From positions 1 to 64,000 of the IMG/VR virus record IMGVR_UViG_3300017963_000188: DNA of 64,000 nucleotides. One strand, written 5' to 3'. Source of the DNA: a virus. Below are positions 39,303 to 47,763 of this stretch, piece after piece. The position numbers were made by a program, and so were the translations under genes. How positions within the stretch are numbered: position 1 is the stretch's first letter; each line of letters begins with the position of its first letter. The notes beneath the pieces are model-generated. The model worked only from the letters and a program-made list of their open reading frames with translations, ran no database searches and had not been told where the DNA came from.

Positions 39303-39467
39303 TTTAACCCACTTTTTATATTTTTTACCTCATAATCGGTCAAGGGGGGATCACAGTGATCCCCCCTTGAACCTGTGTCATATAATAATTTTTCTGCATA
39401 TTATCAGTAGGTTAAGCCCACTTTTTTATCCCTTTATATTTAGGGGGGATCATGGTGATCCCCCCTA
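39303..39467. promoter_or_regulatory. Duplicated module with two long G-rich palindromes
   Basis: CAAGGGGGGATCAC and GTGATCCCCCCTTG (39341-39369) form a perfect 14-bp inverted repeat around one base. TAGGGGGGATCA and TGATCCCCCCTA (39441-39467) form a perfect 12-bp repeat around TGG. Each is preceded by a T-rich copy of TTAAxCCCACTTTTT. They lie between the divergent genes 39207 (-) and 39506 (+). Bidirectional terminator, protein-binding site or cruciform are all possible. Confidence 0.65.
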
Positions 39468-39505
39468 TAATTTTTGACCACCTGTAGAATGATTAGGAGG
39501 AAACG

Positions 39506-40096
39506 ATGCGATTAAGACCAGGCATGGTTTGGGTACATTGTGGTGGCACTGCTGAAGCTAAGACTATCAGTTCTTTACTACTCACCCAAAGATTTGAACG
39601 ATACTACTGTGGCTTTGATGGTTCTGATCCCCTAAAGCTCATGGCAAAGTTTAATATTGGTGGGAAGGTTGTGGTGAGTAGAACTGAAATAGATGATCAA
39701 GATCAAACATTCCCTTTCTCTTTCCATATTCTCCCTCCCACCGAAGCTAAGAAGAAGCTCGTCATCATAGATTCTATAGAAATGATAACGAGTCGATACA
39801 CCATGTTGTATCATCACAGAAACCATTTGATTAGACAGGCACGAGAATGGAAAAGTCCTGTAATGATGATAAGTCAAGTATCTCGTGAAACTATGCAAAA
39901 AGCTAAGAAGGAACAGATACGTAATGAGACTAGTGGGTATTTGATCGGAAATAATCTGGGATTTGATGCTGCTCTCCCTGATATCATAACCACTTCTCTA
40001 CGACGGAGAGACAATTCTGTTTTGATTCAGTGTCTGAAAGGTTATAAGTGGGCCTCAAAGATTTGGTATTGGTCAGGTCCTCTCAGGAAGGCATAA
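39506..40096 (+). CDS. RecA/DnaB-fold ATPase-like protein with degenerate Walker A
   Basis: 196 aa. HCGGTAEAKT (11-20) sits where a P-loop (GxxxxGKT) should be, but Ala18 replaces the Gly. KKLVIIDSIEMI (83-93) fits Walker B. HLIRQAREWKSPVMMISQVSRE and a C-terminal GFDAALPDIITTS..SVLIQCLKGYKW follow the RecA/DnaB core order. The size suggests one RecA-like domain without a DNA-binding extension. Nucleotide hydrolysis is doubtful given the P-loop change. Confidence 0.55.
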   Translation: MRLRPGMVWVHCGGTAEAKTISSLLLTQRFERYYCGFDGSDPLKLMAKFNIGGKVVVSRTEIDDQDQTFPFSFHILPPTEAKKKLVIIDSIEMITSRYTMLYHHRNHLIRQAREWKSPVMMISQVSRETMQKAKKEQIRNETSGYLIGNNLGFDAALPDIITTSLRRRDNSVLIQCLKGYKWASKIWYWSGPLRKA

Positions 40097-40119
40097 ATTT
40101 TTTTGCAACGAGGATATAG

Positions 40120-40653
40120 ATGAAATCCGATCTCACCGACCCAAAGCAGCTTGATGAGCATATTCAAATGCTTCGAGAAAGATTAAGGTGTGACCAATTG
40201 GATCTACAAGATGCTTTGGATCTCAAGGCTAGATTGGCATGCCCCTTCTCTATTGGAGATCATGTCACTGGAGGTGCTGTTGGGGAATCCATTGGCAAAG
40301 TTTCTGGAGTATCCTTTGATGATTCCAATGACGAACAGGTTCTGAGAATCATCATAGCTGAAGGTCTACCTGGTGAATACCCAATACTGGTCAGAGAACG
40401 TTGGTTCTCACAACTAGAAAAGGTAGAAGAGAAAGTAGATCCCACTAAACTCTATGTGGTCAGACTCTATGATGGTTTCGATAATCAGTGGATTGATGTA
40501 AGTGGTCCTGTGTCAAGACCTGAGGCTGAAGAGATTTGGAAACAGAAAACTGATAATGGAAGCCACAATACCAAGTTTGAAGATATAGATTACTACAATA
40601 TTTTCCCTGCCAATACTAAGATGCTCTACTCAAACGGATTCGGTGAAAGATAA
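40120..40653 (+). CDS. Hypothetical protein
   Basis: 177 aa. N-terminal helix (DPKQLDEHIQMLRERLRCDQLDLQDAL), a beta-barrel-like GDHVTGGAVGESIGKVSGV, and a C-terminal domain starting YVVRLYDGFDNQWIDVSGPVS. Possible two-domain binding protein; unrecognised. Confidence 0.65.
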   Translation: MKSDLTDPKQLDEHIQMLRERLRCDQLDLQDALDLKARLACPFSIGDHVTGGAVGESIGKVSGVSFDDSNDEQVLRIIIAEGLPGEYPILVRERWFSQLEKVEEKVDPTKLYVVRLYDGFDNQWIDVSGPVSRPEAEEIWKQKTDNGSHNTKFEDIDYYNIFPANTKMLYSNGFGER

Positions 40654-40713
40654 TTATCCATTTATAGATCTTTAAATATAGGTTATGTTGTTATTCTATA
40701 TTGGAGATTTACC

Positions 40714-41877
40714 ATGAGCTTCGAATCTATAGTTTCAAGAGTAGTACACAGATCCAGTGATAAGTATGAGTTCTTAGAAGGCAATCCTGAACTCACTTTC
40801 AAAGTTGGTACAGATTGGATTCCTGATTTAGAATATCCAATGGATGACCAAGACCTGGCAGACCTAATACAAGACATGATTTACGAAGATTGTAAAGCTA
40901 TGGGTGGGGACATCTCAAAGAGTGAAGTGGATGTAGATAAGGTAGGTTTTGGTGGTGGTGACAAGACATGGAAAAGCACTACCTTTACAGCCATTGTCAC
41001 AGTAGGACCCTTCGAAGGAAAAGTCTATGGGAAAGGTACTGGACTAGTTGAAGAGTATGATGCTTGGATTCGTCCAGAGAGTTTCAGCATTATGTTTGGT
41101 GGAAGAGGAGAAAAGGAAAGCTCCAATAAAGAAGGTTCCAAAGAAAGCTCGAATAAAGAAGGTTGGCTCAAGAAATTCATCGTATTACTCAAGAACATCA
41201 ATCTTGGTGACTATAGAACCATGACCGATGAAGATTGGGATTGGATCATTGATGCCTATCGTCCCGAAGCTGATCATTTTGAGTATTTTCTCAGATTAAA
41301 TGAAAATCGCACCTTTGACAAAGAGAATGATCTCAATTCCCTGGTCATTGAGGCTAACAACATCTTATCAGAACTTGAAGCTCAACTCTTGAAGATGCAA
41401 CGAGATGTGGATACCCCTGAACTGAATCAAACCTTGGATCTGATTCATGAGCTTCAGAAGACAAAAACATCAGCTCTTGAAGGACTCAAGGTCACAGACT
41501 ATGGTTTCTTTGAAGCTCCCCCAGATGATCTAGATCCTGACTTTGCTATGACTGCTGAAGTTACATTTTCAGTATCTGGACCTCTGCTAGCAAAACTTCT
41601 GGGTCGTCAACAGAGAATGGTTGAGAGAGTCTTGAAGGAACTCAAACCTGACAAGGCTATTAGACAACTCCATGATGGGCCTGCCTCTGATACTATCCTG
41701 AAGGCTTTGAAACGCTATGTTGACCGATCTGTCTATGATATGGGTCAGGAAGAATATGATCGAGACGCATACATGGAACGATATGATTGGGGCAATACTG
41801 AATATTGGGAAGCTAGGATTGGCCCCAATTCAATTACCTACCGAGTCGAGTTGGATGTGTTGGGTGAGTGGGACTAA
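40714..41877 (+). CDS. Hypothetical multi-domain protein
   Basis: 387 aa. Three parts: beta-rich domain (20-135), a KESSNKEG direct repeat linker (about 136-150), a helical domain with MTDEDWDWIIDAYRPE, and a C-terminal domain around residues 260-387. Its layout recalls 17549 and 30493. GGAG upstream; TTTAAA 40671-40676 may be part of a promoter. Overlaps the convergent minus gene by 4 nt. Confidence 0.65.
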   Translation: MSFESIVSRVVHRSSDKYEFLEGNPELTFKVGTDWIPDLEYPMDDQDLADLIQDMIYEDCKAMGGDISKSEVDVDKVGFGGGDKTWKSTTFTAIVTVGPFEGKVYGKGTGLVEEYDAWIRPESFSIMFGGRGEKESSNKEGSKESSNKEGWLKKFIVLLKNINLGDYRTMTDEDWDWIIDAYRPEADHFEYFLRLNENRTFDKENDLNSLVIEANNILSELEAQLLKMQRDVDTPELNQTLDLIHELQKTKTSALEGLKVTDYGFFEAPPDDLDPDFAMTAEVTFSVSGPLLAKLLGRQQRMVERVLKELKPDKAIRQLHDGPASDTILKALKRYVDRSVYDMGQEEYDRDAYMERYDWGNTEYWEARIGPNSITYRVELDVLGEWD

Positions 41878-42125
41878 ATAGGGTACATATCACTGTACCA
41901 GCGATCAATCTCATCAAAGAGTTCTTTGTCAGCTTTATCATATTCTTTTTTGATCTTCAGAAATGCTTCAGCCAAGGTACGTAATTTGGAGCTTGGATCA
42001 AGTTCTTTTACAGCTATTTCTGCAATCCCTGCAATAGTGGTATCCACTTTATTATCATGGATCATTTCCATAAGCTCTGTTTCAGTCATTGCTCTGACTT
42101 TACGTGCTCTTTTATATCTATACAT
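41874..42125 (-). CDS. MYRY-tagged small helical protein
   Basis: 83 aa beginning MYRYKRARKVRAMTETE, almost the same tag as 27669, then a helical acidic domain containing SSKLRTLAEAFLKI, a copy of the second motif. First in a run of tagged minus-strand genes. GAGGG upstream. Confidence 0.7.
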   Translation of the reverse strand: MYRYKRARKVRAMTETELMEMIHDNKVDTTIAGIAEIAVKELDPSSKLRTLAEAFLKIKKEYDKADKELFDEIDRWYSDMYPI

Positions 42126-42127
42126 GC

Positions 42128-42670
42128 CTACACCCTCTCTTGAAGGTCCTTGATTACTTCTTCCAGAATATATTGAGCTTTGTAGGGCATTTCTGATTCA
42201 ATACCAGGGGCAACTTTGTTGATCTCTTTAGCCACACTATCAGCAATCCTTATTGCTACTTCATCAAGCTCTGGGTATTCACCAGCTCTCACCTTCCTGG
42301 ATCTCCGTGATCTTTTCCCTACATACTTCTGTAGATCTTTGTATCGTTGCTCAGTTCCTGCTTCACCACCACTCTCTTCCCACTCTTCAGGAGTTCCACC
42401 CCACCTTGGATCAAGACCTGGGTGAGTCACTACTCCATTAGCCAGTTCCATTTTCTCCATCTTACCAAACTGGTCAGAATCGAGATCATAGATACGTTTG
42501 ATTTTAGTGGGCTTATTATTATACATCACTTCATCACCCACATAGTAGGTTTTGTCACCCACTTGCATTTTATCCTTATTCACTTCTTCTCTGGCTGTCT
42601 TCTGGGATCTTGCCACAACCCTATCTGCCATTTTTCTATACATGCTTGAAGACATCACTGATTTTTCCAT
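42128..42670 (-). CDS. Tagged protein with internal RSRKVRA motif
   Basis: 180 aa. N-terminus MEKSVMSSSMYRKMADRVVARSQ resembles the tag in diluted form. A beta-like domain follows (VGDKTYYVGDEVMYNNKPTKI). Residues about 120-130 (KRSRRSRKVRAGE) repeat the basic half of the tag before a helical C-terminal domain, as if two tagged proteins were fused. Confidence 0.65.
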   Translation of the reverse strand: MEKSVMSSSMYRKMADRVVARSQKTAREEVNKDKMQVGDKTYYVGDEVMYNNKPTKIKRIYDLDSDQFGKMEKMELANGVVTHPGLDPRWGGTPEEWEESGGEAGTEQRYKDLQKYVGKRSRRSRKVRAGEYPELDEVAIRIADSVAKEINKVAPGIESEMPYKAQYILEEVIKDLQERV

Positions 42671-42679
42671 GTCAATCTC

Positions 42680-43009
42680 CTACAATCTGATTGTACTATC
42701 TGCAATTGGTTTGTTATTGATAAGAGCCGTGACTTCTGGGACGTTTACTTCTAGAACAATCTCACTTGGATCTATATCATGATCATCTAGATAATCAAAG
42801 ATGATAGGTTCAAGATTATCTATAGCAAACAGGAATCTGCCCAAAGAGAAGTCATATCCTGCATCCATAAGTTCTTCGTGAATTTCTATGAGCACATCAT
42901 CTTGGAACATGCCATATTCGTCCATGATACCATCGAATTCTGGCATTATTTTTTTTGCTAATCTCCTCAAATAAGAAACTGTTTTGAAGTTTGCTGCTAA
43001 TCGAAACAT
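42680..43009 (-). CDS. Tagged acidic protein
   Basis: 109 aa. MFRLAANFKTVSYLRRLAKKIMPE combines an MYRY-like start with the LRRLAKKI motif. The remaining 85 residues are acidic (FDGIMDEYGMFQDD..DYLDDHDIDPSE). Function unknown. Confidence 0.65.
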   Translation of the reverse strand: MFRLAANFKTVSYLRRLAKKIMPEFDGIMDEYGMFQDDVLIEIHEELMDAGYDFSLGRFLFAIDNLEPIIFDYLDDHDIDPSEIVLEVNVPEVTALINNKPIADSTIRL

Positions 43010-43020
43010 GATTTTGACCT

Positions 43021-43293
43021 CTACAAACCACTGTCTTTGATTTCTTGGTTTGTTTCCTGTAATCTTTTATTTAGAAAGGTCATTACCTCAAGGAACCGAT
43101 TAAGTTGTTTGACCCTTGATGGATCGTCAAAGGAAAATCGATCAGGTTTAGAATCAACAATCTCATCAATAAGACGTTTTGTTTCTTGGCTTAGTTCTAG
43201 ATGTTTTTCAGTCTGATTTCTGAGTTTTCTGAGAGGTGTTACTTCGTCTACATGTCTCTCAAGTAAACCAGCTCTTTTTGGATATCGGTACAT
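43021..43293 (-). CDS. MYRY-tagged small protein
   Basis: 90 aa beginning MYRYPKRAGLLERH, then a helical region with PLRKLRNQTEKHLELS and a C-terminal coiled coil. AGAGGT upstream. Confidence 0.7.
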   Translation of the reverse strand: MYRYPKRAGLLERHVDEVTPLRKLRNQTEKHLELSQETKRLIDEIVDSKPDRFSFDDPSRVKQLNRFLEVMTFLNKRLQETNQEIKDSGL

Positions 43294-43296
43294 ATC

Positions 43297-43449
43297 TTAC
43301 CTCTTTCGTTCCAGCTTAGCATGGAGTTCTTCAATCTTTAACCATAGTCTCCAAATCACATACCCTTCAATGACCATGATTGCGTATGGACCTCCAACCT
43401 TCAGAAATTCAAGCACCTTTTGTGCTGTTGTCAATGTGGCATCGATCAT
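43297..43449 (-). CDS. Small single-pass membrane protein
   Basis: 50 aa from ATG 43449 (AAAGGT upstream). DATLTTAQKVLEFL, a hydrophobic segment GGPYAIMVIEGYVIWRLWL and a basic coiled-coil tail. Holin- or spanin-like in size only. Confidence 0.55.
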   Translation of the reverse strand: MIDATLTTAQKVLEFLKVGGPYAIMVIEGYVIWRLWLKIEELHAKLERKR

Positions 43450-43459
43450 ATCTGACCTT

Positions 43460-44950
43460 TTACAGATAAACTTTCCCGTCATCCCCAATATATGGGTCTA
43501 CCCCACCAAAGGTGTGACTGATATCGGTGAGAACTTTCCCTACTTCTTCAGTGTAATCTGAGCTATCCCAGAATCCTGCCCCATGACCATTTCTAGTAAG
43601 CCAGAAATTATGTCCAAGGCTCACACTATCCATTTCATCTACAGCTTCTTTCCCAAGCTTTTCCTCAGCCAAAGAAATGAAACCTTCAATGTCTTCACGG
43701 CTTTCTTTCAGAGCTTCATCTGAGAAATCACTAATATCAACCAGGTCATCCATTGGAGTCCCTGAATTATCATCTTCATCTTCAAAATGGACACTGGACC
43801 ACAGAGCTGTCTCTAGATATGAATCGAGAAGGTCATCTTCCCAGTTTGCTTGTTTTGCACCCATAGAAGATTCTTTCATATCTTCTTTTATTTCTTGCTT
43901 TCTTTCATAGACATGTTCTGCAATCTCATGCCAATTGATTTCTCTCAGGCTTGCATTGAGGATATCAGAGTAAGGTCCACTTGGAAGATCTGGAGCATTC
44001 TCTTCAGCATCGTTTTGAAGCATCCTAGCAATGTCTCCCTCACTCATATCTTCATCAAGAGCTGTTTCTGCATAGCCATTGATCTCATCACCCTGGTCCA
44101 TCCACAGAGCCCAGTTCCAAGTCTCATAGTTGGTCCATCCATTGTACTCTGCTGTTTTTGAACTCTTAACTACCTTGTCTGAATATTCTTTTTCAAGACT
44201 TTCAGTATCCCACTGATCATCAACTAATGCTTGGGCTTGAGGAGAATCCTCTACAACCTCTGCATCAATAGAGTAGTCTGGCCATTGTCCTCCCTGTAAA
44301 GGAGAATCTACAACCACTCTCCCACCATCTTCCATGATAATTTCAAATACTTCATGTAATTCAAACTGATCTTCATAATAACCACGTTCATCGAAATCAT
44401 CACGATCCCATTCACTGATAGGATGTCCAATTTCATCACCGTGATCTTCAAGTATTTCCCAATCACTACGAGTTACATACCAATTTCTCATCTTATTGAA
44501 GAGTTCTTCACTGATGTCTTCATAGTTACCAGCGATGTTAAGTTCATGATATGTTTCAATTTTCTTGATTGGATGGTTTGCTGCTTTCTTATTTGCTGCT
44601 ATATCAAACATAGTGCTCACCTCGAAAAGTGTTATTTCAACTTCTTTCCCCATATCTATAATAGAGATATCTTTCCCCAAACCTTGTTTACCAATATCCA
44701 TACCAGCTCTTTCGGCTTGCTTTTTAGCTACCTCTTCAAACTTAGCTGAAAGAACTTTGTTGGGGAATTTATATTTGAGTTCAAAGTCATCGAAAATCTC
44801 AAACTCTGAAGGCTGACCAGATGTTCTCACACCCTTATACTTTTTAGCTATTCGATCAAGTTCAGAAATGAAAGTGTCCATTTCCATAGCTTTTTTGCTA
44901 TTAGCACTTTTTCTGCCAGACCACTTATTTGACCAATTGTATCTATACAT
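43460..44950 (-). CDS. Large MYRY-tagged mosaic protein
   Basis: 496 aa starting MYRYNWSNKWSGRKSANSKK. Several modules that occur as separate small proteins in phages are visible: GWTNYETWNWALWMDQ (DUF7249-like, about 275-370), DDLLDSYLETALWSSV, and a C-terminal FWLTRNGHGAGFWD..GDDGKVYL. Overall acidic. It looks like a tag fused to a string of small domains. Function unknown. Confidence 0.7.
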   Translation of the reverse strand: MYRYNWSNKWSGRKSANSKKAMEMDTFISELDRIAKKYKGVRTSGQPSEFEIFDDFELKYKFPNKVLSAKFEEVAKKQAERAGMDIGKQGLGKDISIIDMGKEVEITLFEVSTMFDIAANKKAANHPIKKIETYHELNIAGNYEDISEELFNKMRNWYVTRSDWEILEDHGDEIGHPISEWDRDDFDERGYYEDQFELHEVFEIIMEDGGRVVVDSPLQGGQWPDYSIDAEVVEDSPQAQALVDDQWDTESLEKEYSDKVVKSSKTAEYNGWTNYETWNWALWMDQGDEINGYAETALDEDMSEGDIARMLQNDAEENAPDLPSGPYSDILNASLREINWHEIAEHVYERKQEIKEDMKESSMGAKQANWEDDLLDSYLETALWSSVHFEDEDDNSGTPMDDLVDISDFSDEALKESREDIEGFISLAEEKLGKEAVDEMDSVSLGHNFWLTRNGHGAGFWDSSDYTEEVGKVLTDISHTFGGVDPYIGDDGKVYL

Positions 44951-45042
44951 GGGTTTCCTCCATTACAAATTGTTCTATATCTAAAATCTACAAATAAACT
45001 ATTTATCTATATGTTTAAGTAGAAACTTTTTAGGAGCAGGTC

Positions 45043-45339
45043 ATGGACATTATTGATAAGGTAGCAGAACGAGTCACGGCAGACGATGGTGAAGCAGCGG
45101 TTGAAGATGCATTTTTCTATGAGATGTATCAGAAATTCATTCGACAAGAACTCGATAAATTCTTTAAGAATCTAGATCAAACTCTCCTTAAGATCCAACA
45201 TGGTGAGTGGCCACCTAAGATGGAATATAAGGTGATGAGATACAAACCTATGGGTATGACCGACCAAGAGTTCAGAGAACATCTTGTCGATGAATATCTG
45301 AGTTGGAAGCATGAAGTTCAGGGATTGATAAGGGAATAA
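45043..45339 (+). CDS. Hypothetical protein
   Basis: 98 aa, TAGGAGCAGG upstream. Helical; PKMEYKVMRYKPMGMTDQEFREH. Unrecognised. The gap 44951-45042 is AT-rich, with only weak promoter-like matches. Confidence 0.65.
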   Translation: MDIIDKVAERVTADDGEAAVEDAFFYEMYQKFIRQELDKFFKNLDQTLLKIQHGEWPPKMEYKVMRYKPMGMTDQEFREHLVDEYLSWKHEVQGLIRE

Positions 45340-45340
45340 A

Positions 45341-45568
45341 ATGATACGTGATATGATTCGGTTCTATTCTCGAACTTCTTTTGTCTTGAACCAGGATTAT
45401 AGCCCTGAGCAAAGACTTAACAACCAGAGTCCCCTTCCTACCTATGAAGAGGGAACACAGTTCATGCTTGTGGAACATCTCGGTAATGATGGTGACCTTT
45501 TGCTCAGAGATAGTGAAGGTCGTGAATTTATCGTAGATGGAGATGTTGCTTTAGAACTATTCCAATAA
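45341..45568 (+). CDS. Hypothetical small protein
   Basis: 75 aa, one base after the previous stop. Beta-rich second half (FMLVEHLGNDGDLLLRDSEGREF). Unrecognised. Confidence 0.6.
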   Translation: MIRDMIRFYSRTSFVLNQDYSPEQRLNNQSPLPTYEEGTQFMLVEHLGNDGDLLLRDSEGREFIVDGDVALELFQ

Positions 45569-45624
45569 ACTCAAGATCTAGAACAATAAAAAATAGATTG
45601 GGTAGAGTCATCTGGAGGTGAGGC

Positions 45625-45837
45625 ATGACTCGTCATAAAGATCTCCAAGAACTCTATGATTTGGCTACCAGTGTCTCATGGGGCATGAGCCACAGTTCTG
45701 CTAGTGTAGGTCAGGTTTGTGTCAGATGTCATAAACCAAAAGGTGAGTTCACCACTGAGAAGGCTCATAGAGAATATGGTATTTCAGGTCTCTGCGAGTC
45801 TTGTCAAAACGAAGTATTCAAACCACCAGAGGAATGA
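45625..45837 (+). CDS. Small zinc-ribbon-like protein
   Basis: 70 aa. CVRCHKPKGEF and GLCESCQNEVF form a four-Cys ribbon of the type often found in small phage proteins. GGAGGTGAGG upstream. Confidence 0.65.
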   Translation: MTRHKDLQELYDLATSVSWGMSHSSASVGQVCVRCHKPKGEFTTEKAHREYGISGLCESCQNEVFKPPEE

Positions 45838-45838
45838 G

Positions 45839-46018
45839 ATGGAAGACAAAGACAAGCAGGAGCAGAGAGCTGAAGAAAGTGAGTACAAAGGCAATCCTAT
45901 GATTACTCTCCACCCCTATGGGAATCATGGTTTCAGCTTTGGGTACAAGAAGGCATGTCTTATCGTAGATTTAATAGATGACATCAAGGCTTTTGTGGAT
46001 CGTCACAAGGAACAGTGA
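45839..46018 (+). CDS. Hypothetical small protein
   Basis: 59 aa from ATG 45839, one base after the preceding stop. Highly charged start (MEDKDKQEQRAEES). Its 3' end overlaps the convergent gene by 35 nt. Confidence 0.55.
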   Translation: MEDKDKQEQRAEESEYKGNPMITLHPYGNHGFSFGYKKACLIVDLIDDIKAFVDRHKEQ

Positions 46019-46541
46019 TTCCAAACTCAGCTAGTTTGGCTTCTTCTTCAGTTTGTTGTTCAGCCCAACCTTTTCGAATCTCTTCATGTCTTTCCTCTTC
46101 TGTCATATCGAGAAGAGTCTTTTTTTCAACCTTCCTTATCCCTTGCTTATACTCATCTTTTTGTAACGGACCACGTTCTCTGAACCTGGCAGCAAACAAC
46201 CCAAATTGAGGTGTCTCATAATCATACTGTGATGCTTTGTAGAATAGTTCTGAGATTTGCTTGAGTACCACGGGATGTGGATGGAACTGGATCGTAGAAG
46301 TTTGCCCCATGTTACTGAGACTGAACCGAACAATAGGATGTCCGTGTTTGTTCTTGAAAATCTTGATGCCAACACCACCATTGTTGATGTGGTAATGATC
46401 TTCAATTACATCAGTCCAAACTTCTACATCACTTTCCATTCGGTGGATTTTCTCATCACCAAGTTCTGTGTCAAACCATTTGCTACTGATACTAACGGTG
46501 GTGTCTGGACGAGGGACTACTCTAATCTCTTTGGCTTCCAT
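45984..46541 (-). CDS. Hypothetical protein
   Basis: 185 aa from ATG 46541, 6 nt after AGGAGG; the longer frame starting at 46607 lacks this. Beta-rich core (VEVWTDVIEDHYHINNGGVGIKIF) and a long charged C-terminal helix. Unrecognised. Confidence 0.65.
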   Translation of the reverse strand: MEAKEIRVVPRPDTTVSISSKWFDTELGDEKIHRMESDVEVWTDVIEDHYHINNGGVGIKIFKNKHGHPIVRFSLSNMGQTSTIQFHPHPVVLKQISELFYKASQYDYETPQFGLFAARFRERGPLQKDEYKQGIRKVEKKTLLDMTEEERHEEIRKGWAEQQTEEEAKLAEFGITVPCDDPQKP

Positions 46542-46616
46542 TGCTGACCTCCTGGTCGGTATGGGGTTTATGTGCTGCGCTACTGCGCTATTTATAGGGG
46601 GGTACAAAAAGACTAT

Positions 46617-46865
46617 TCAGATTATCTCATAGTACAAAGGCTCAGGGGCATGGCTTGGGGCTTTATCATCATGCCAGCCTTCGATTTGAGATGCCCAATC
46701 TATGAATTTTTGAGCTTCATATTCAGTAAGCTTCACGTAGTTTGCATTGCCATGAGTCAATGGTTTGGTCTCATCACTGAAAGGTTCCATATCTCGGACA
46801 TTTTCCCACCATGTCTCAGCATTGTTTTCAGGGTCTACACTGATTTCCCAATATTCATTTCCCAT
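46617..46865 (-). CDS. Hypothetical small protein
   Basis: 82 aa, acidic, Trp-rich; last-but-few gene of the long minus operon. Unrecognised. Confidence 0.6.
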   Translation of the reverse strand: MGNEYWEISVDPENNAETWWENVRDMEPFSDETKPLTHGNANYVKLTEYEAQKFIDWASQIEGWHDDKAPSHAPEPLYYEII

Positions 46866-46873
46866 AACTTTTA

Positions 46874-47578
46874 TTATTCCTCCTCAGCTTCAAGCAAAGG
46901 TTCAATCAATTCCCGGTGCTTGGAGATCTCAGTATGGTGTTCACTGAAAATGGTTTGTTCTCCCTCAGTGGTTTTAACGATAAGGGTGCCATATTTCCAT
47001 TTGTTATCTAACTTAACCCATGGTTCATGCCCTTCATCTACAACCATCTTCTTGAGTTCAGCACAGCTCTTGTTTTGCATCTGCTTTTGGCTAAAATGCA
47101 TCTGTGCTAACATCTGCACAGAGTTAGTGATCCAATCTCTTTGCCTCCAGACAAAGTAGTTAGTCACATCATGCCTGGGGATGTTGAATGCACGACCATC
47201 GAAGTAAGCCAGTCGGTTCGAGGTATTCTTGATGTAGTAATTGAAATGAGTCGCAGCCATAGCAGCACTGACTGAACAAATCTTTTGAATGTTGTTGTCA
47301 AACCAGGCATCGGTCACAAAACGCTTGTAATCGACCAGCAGGACCGATATCTCATCAGACTGGACAAAGGCACACTGAGCCCCCTGGATTCGTTTCAGGA
47401 GCTGTTCTGAGGTCCTCACCATAGCCCAATTAAGGTCCTCACTGAACTTTGGGTATTTACGAGTGAAGGTATGGAAAGCCACCCCGTCTACCCTTACGAT
47501 GACAGGAGTTCTACGTACCAGGTAGAATCGTTGCCGGTCCTCATAGTTCTTTTTCATTCTGTCACCAAGGCTCTTCAT
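46874..47578 (-). CDS. Thg1-like tRNA-His guanylyltransferase family protein
   Basis: 234 aa from ATG 47578, with GGGAGG upstream and an ATGA overlap with the previous gene. VIVRVDGVAFHTFTR (D31, G32) and QSDEIS (D75, E76) match the Thg1 metal-binding residues (D29, G30, D76, E77 in the eukaryotic enzyme), and the HINNLYNT-like region is replaced by THFNYYIKNTSNRL. The family adds nucleotides in the 3'-5' direction, either G-1 to tRNA-His or, in Thg1-like proteins, repair of 5'-truncated tRNAs. With the RNA ligase it may form a tRNA repair set; inference. Confidence 0.85.
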   Translation of the reverse strand: MKSLGDRMKKNYEDRQRFYLVRRTPVIVRVDGVAFHTFTRKYPKFSEDLNWAMVRTSEQLLKRIQGAQCAFVQSDEISVLLVDYKRFVTDAWFDNNIQKICSVSAAMAATHFNYYIKNTSNRLAYFDGRAFNIPRHDVTNYFVWRQRDWITNSVQMLAQMHFSQKQMQNKSCAELKKMVVDEGHEPWVKLDNKWKYGTLIVKTTEGEQTIFSEHHTEISKHRELIEPLLEAEEE

Positions 47579-47763
47579 TTCTCGACCTCCCATTCCTCGT
47601 ATTGATGGTGAATTCCAGTCTCTTCTTTGAGTTGAGCACATCTTTTTTCTGCTAGCTCTTCAGTAGCACAGACTGTTACAACACAAGATATATCACAACC
47701 ATAGTCTTGTTTGTATTCTATTCGTTCAATGACATAGACGATAAAATCATCCCTATCATCCAT
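47575..47763 (-). CDS. Hypothetical small protein
   Basis: 62 aa from ATG 47763 (GGAG upstream). Beta-alpha-beta-like with several Cys (YGCDISCVVTVCATEE). Overlaps both neighbours. Confidence 0.6.
   Translation of the reverse strand: MDDRDDFIVYVIERIEYKQDYGCDISCVVTVCATEELAEKRCAQLKEETGIHHQYEEWEVEK

Noticed and set aside
43677-44161. Plus-strand ORFs inside 43460-44950
   Set aside because: Serine- and phenylalanine-rich antisense shadows of the large tagged protein, without ribosome binding sites.
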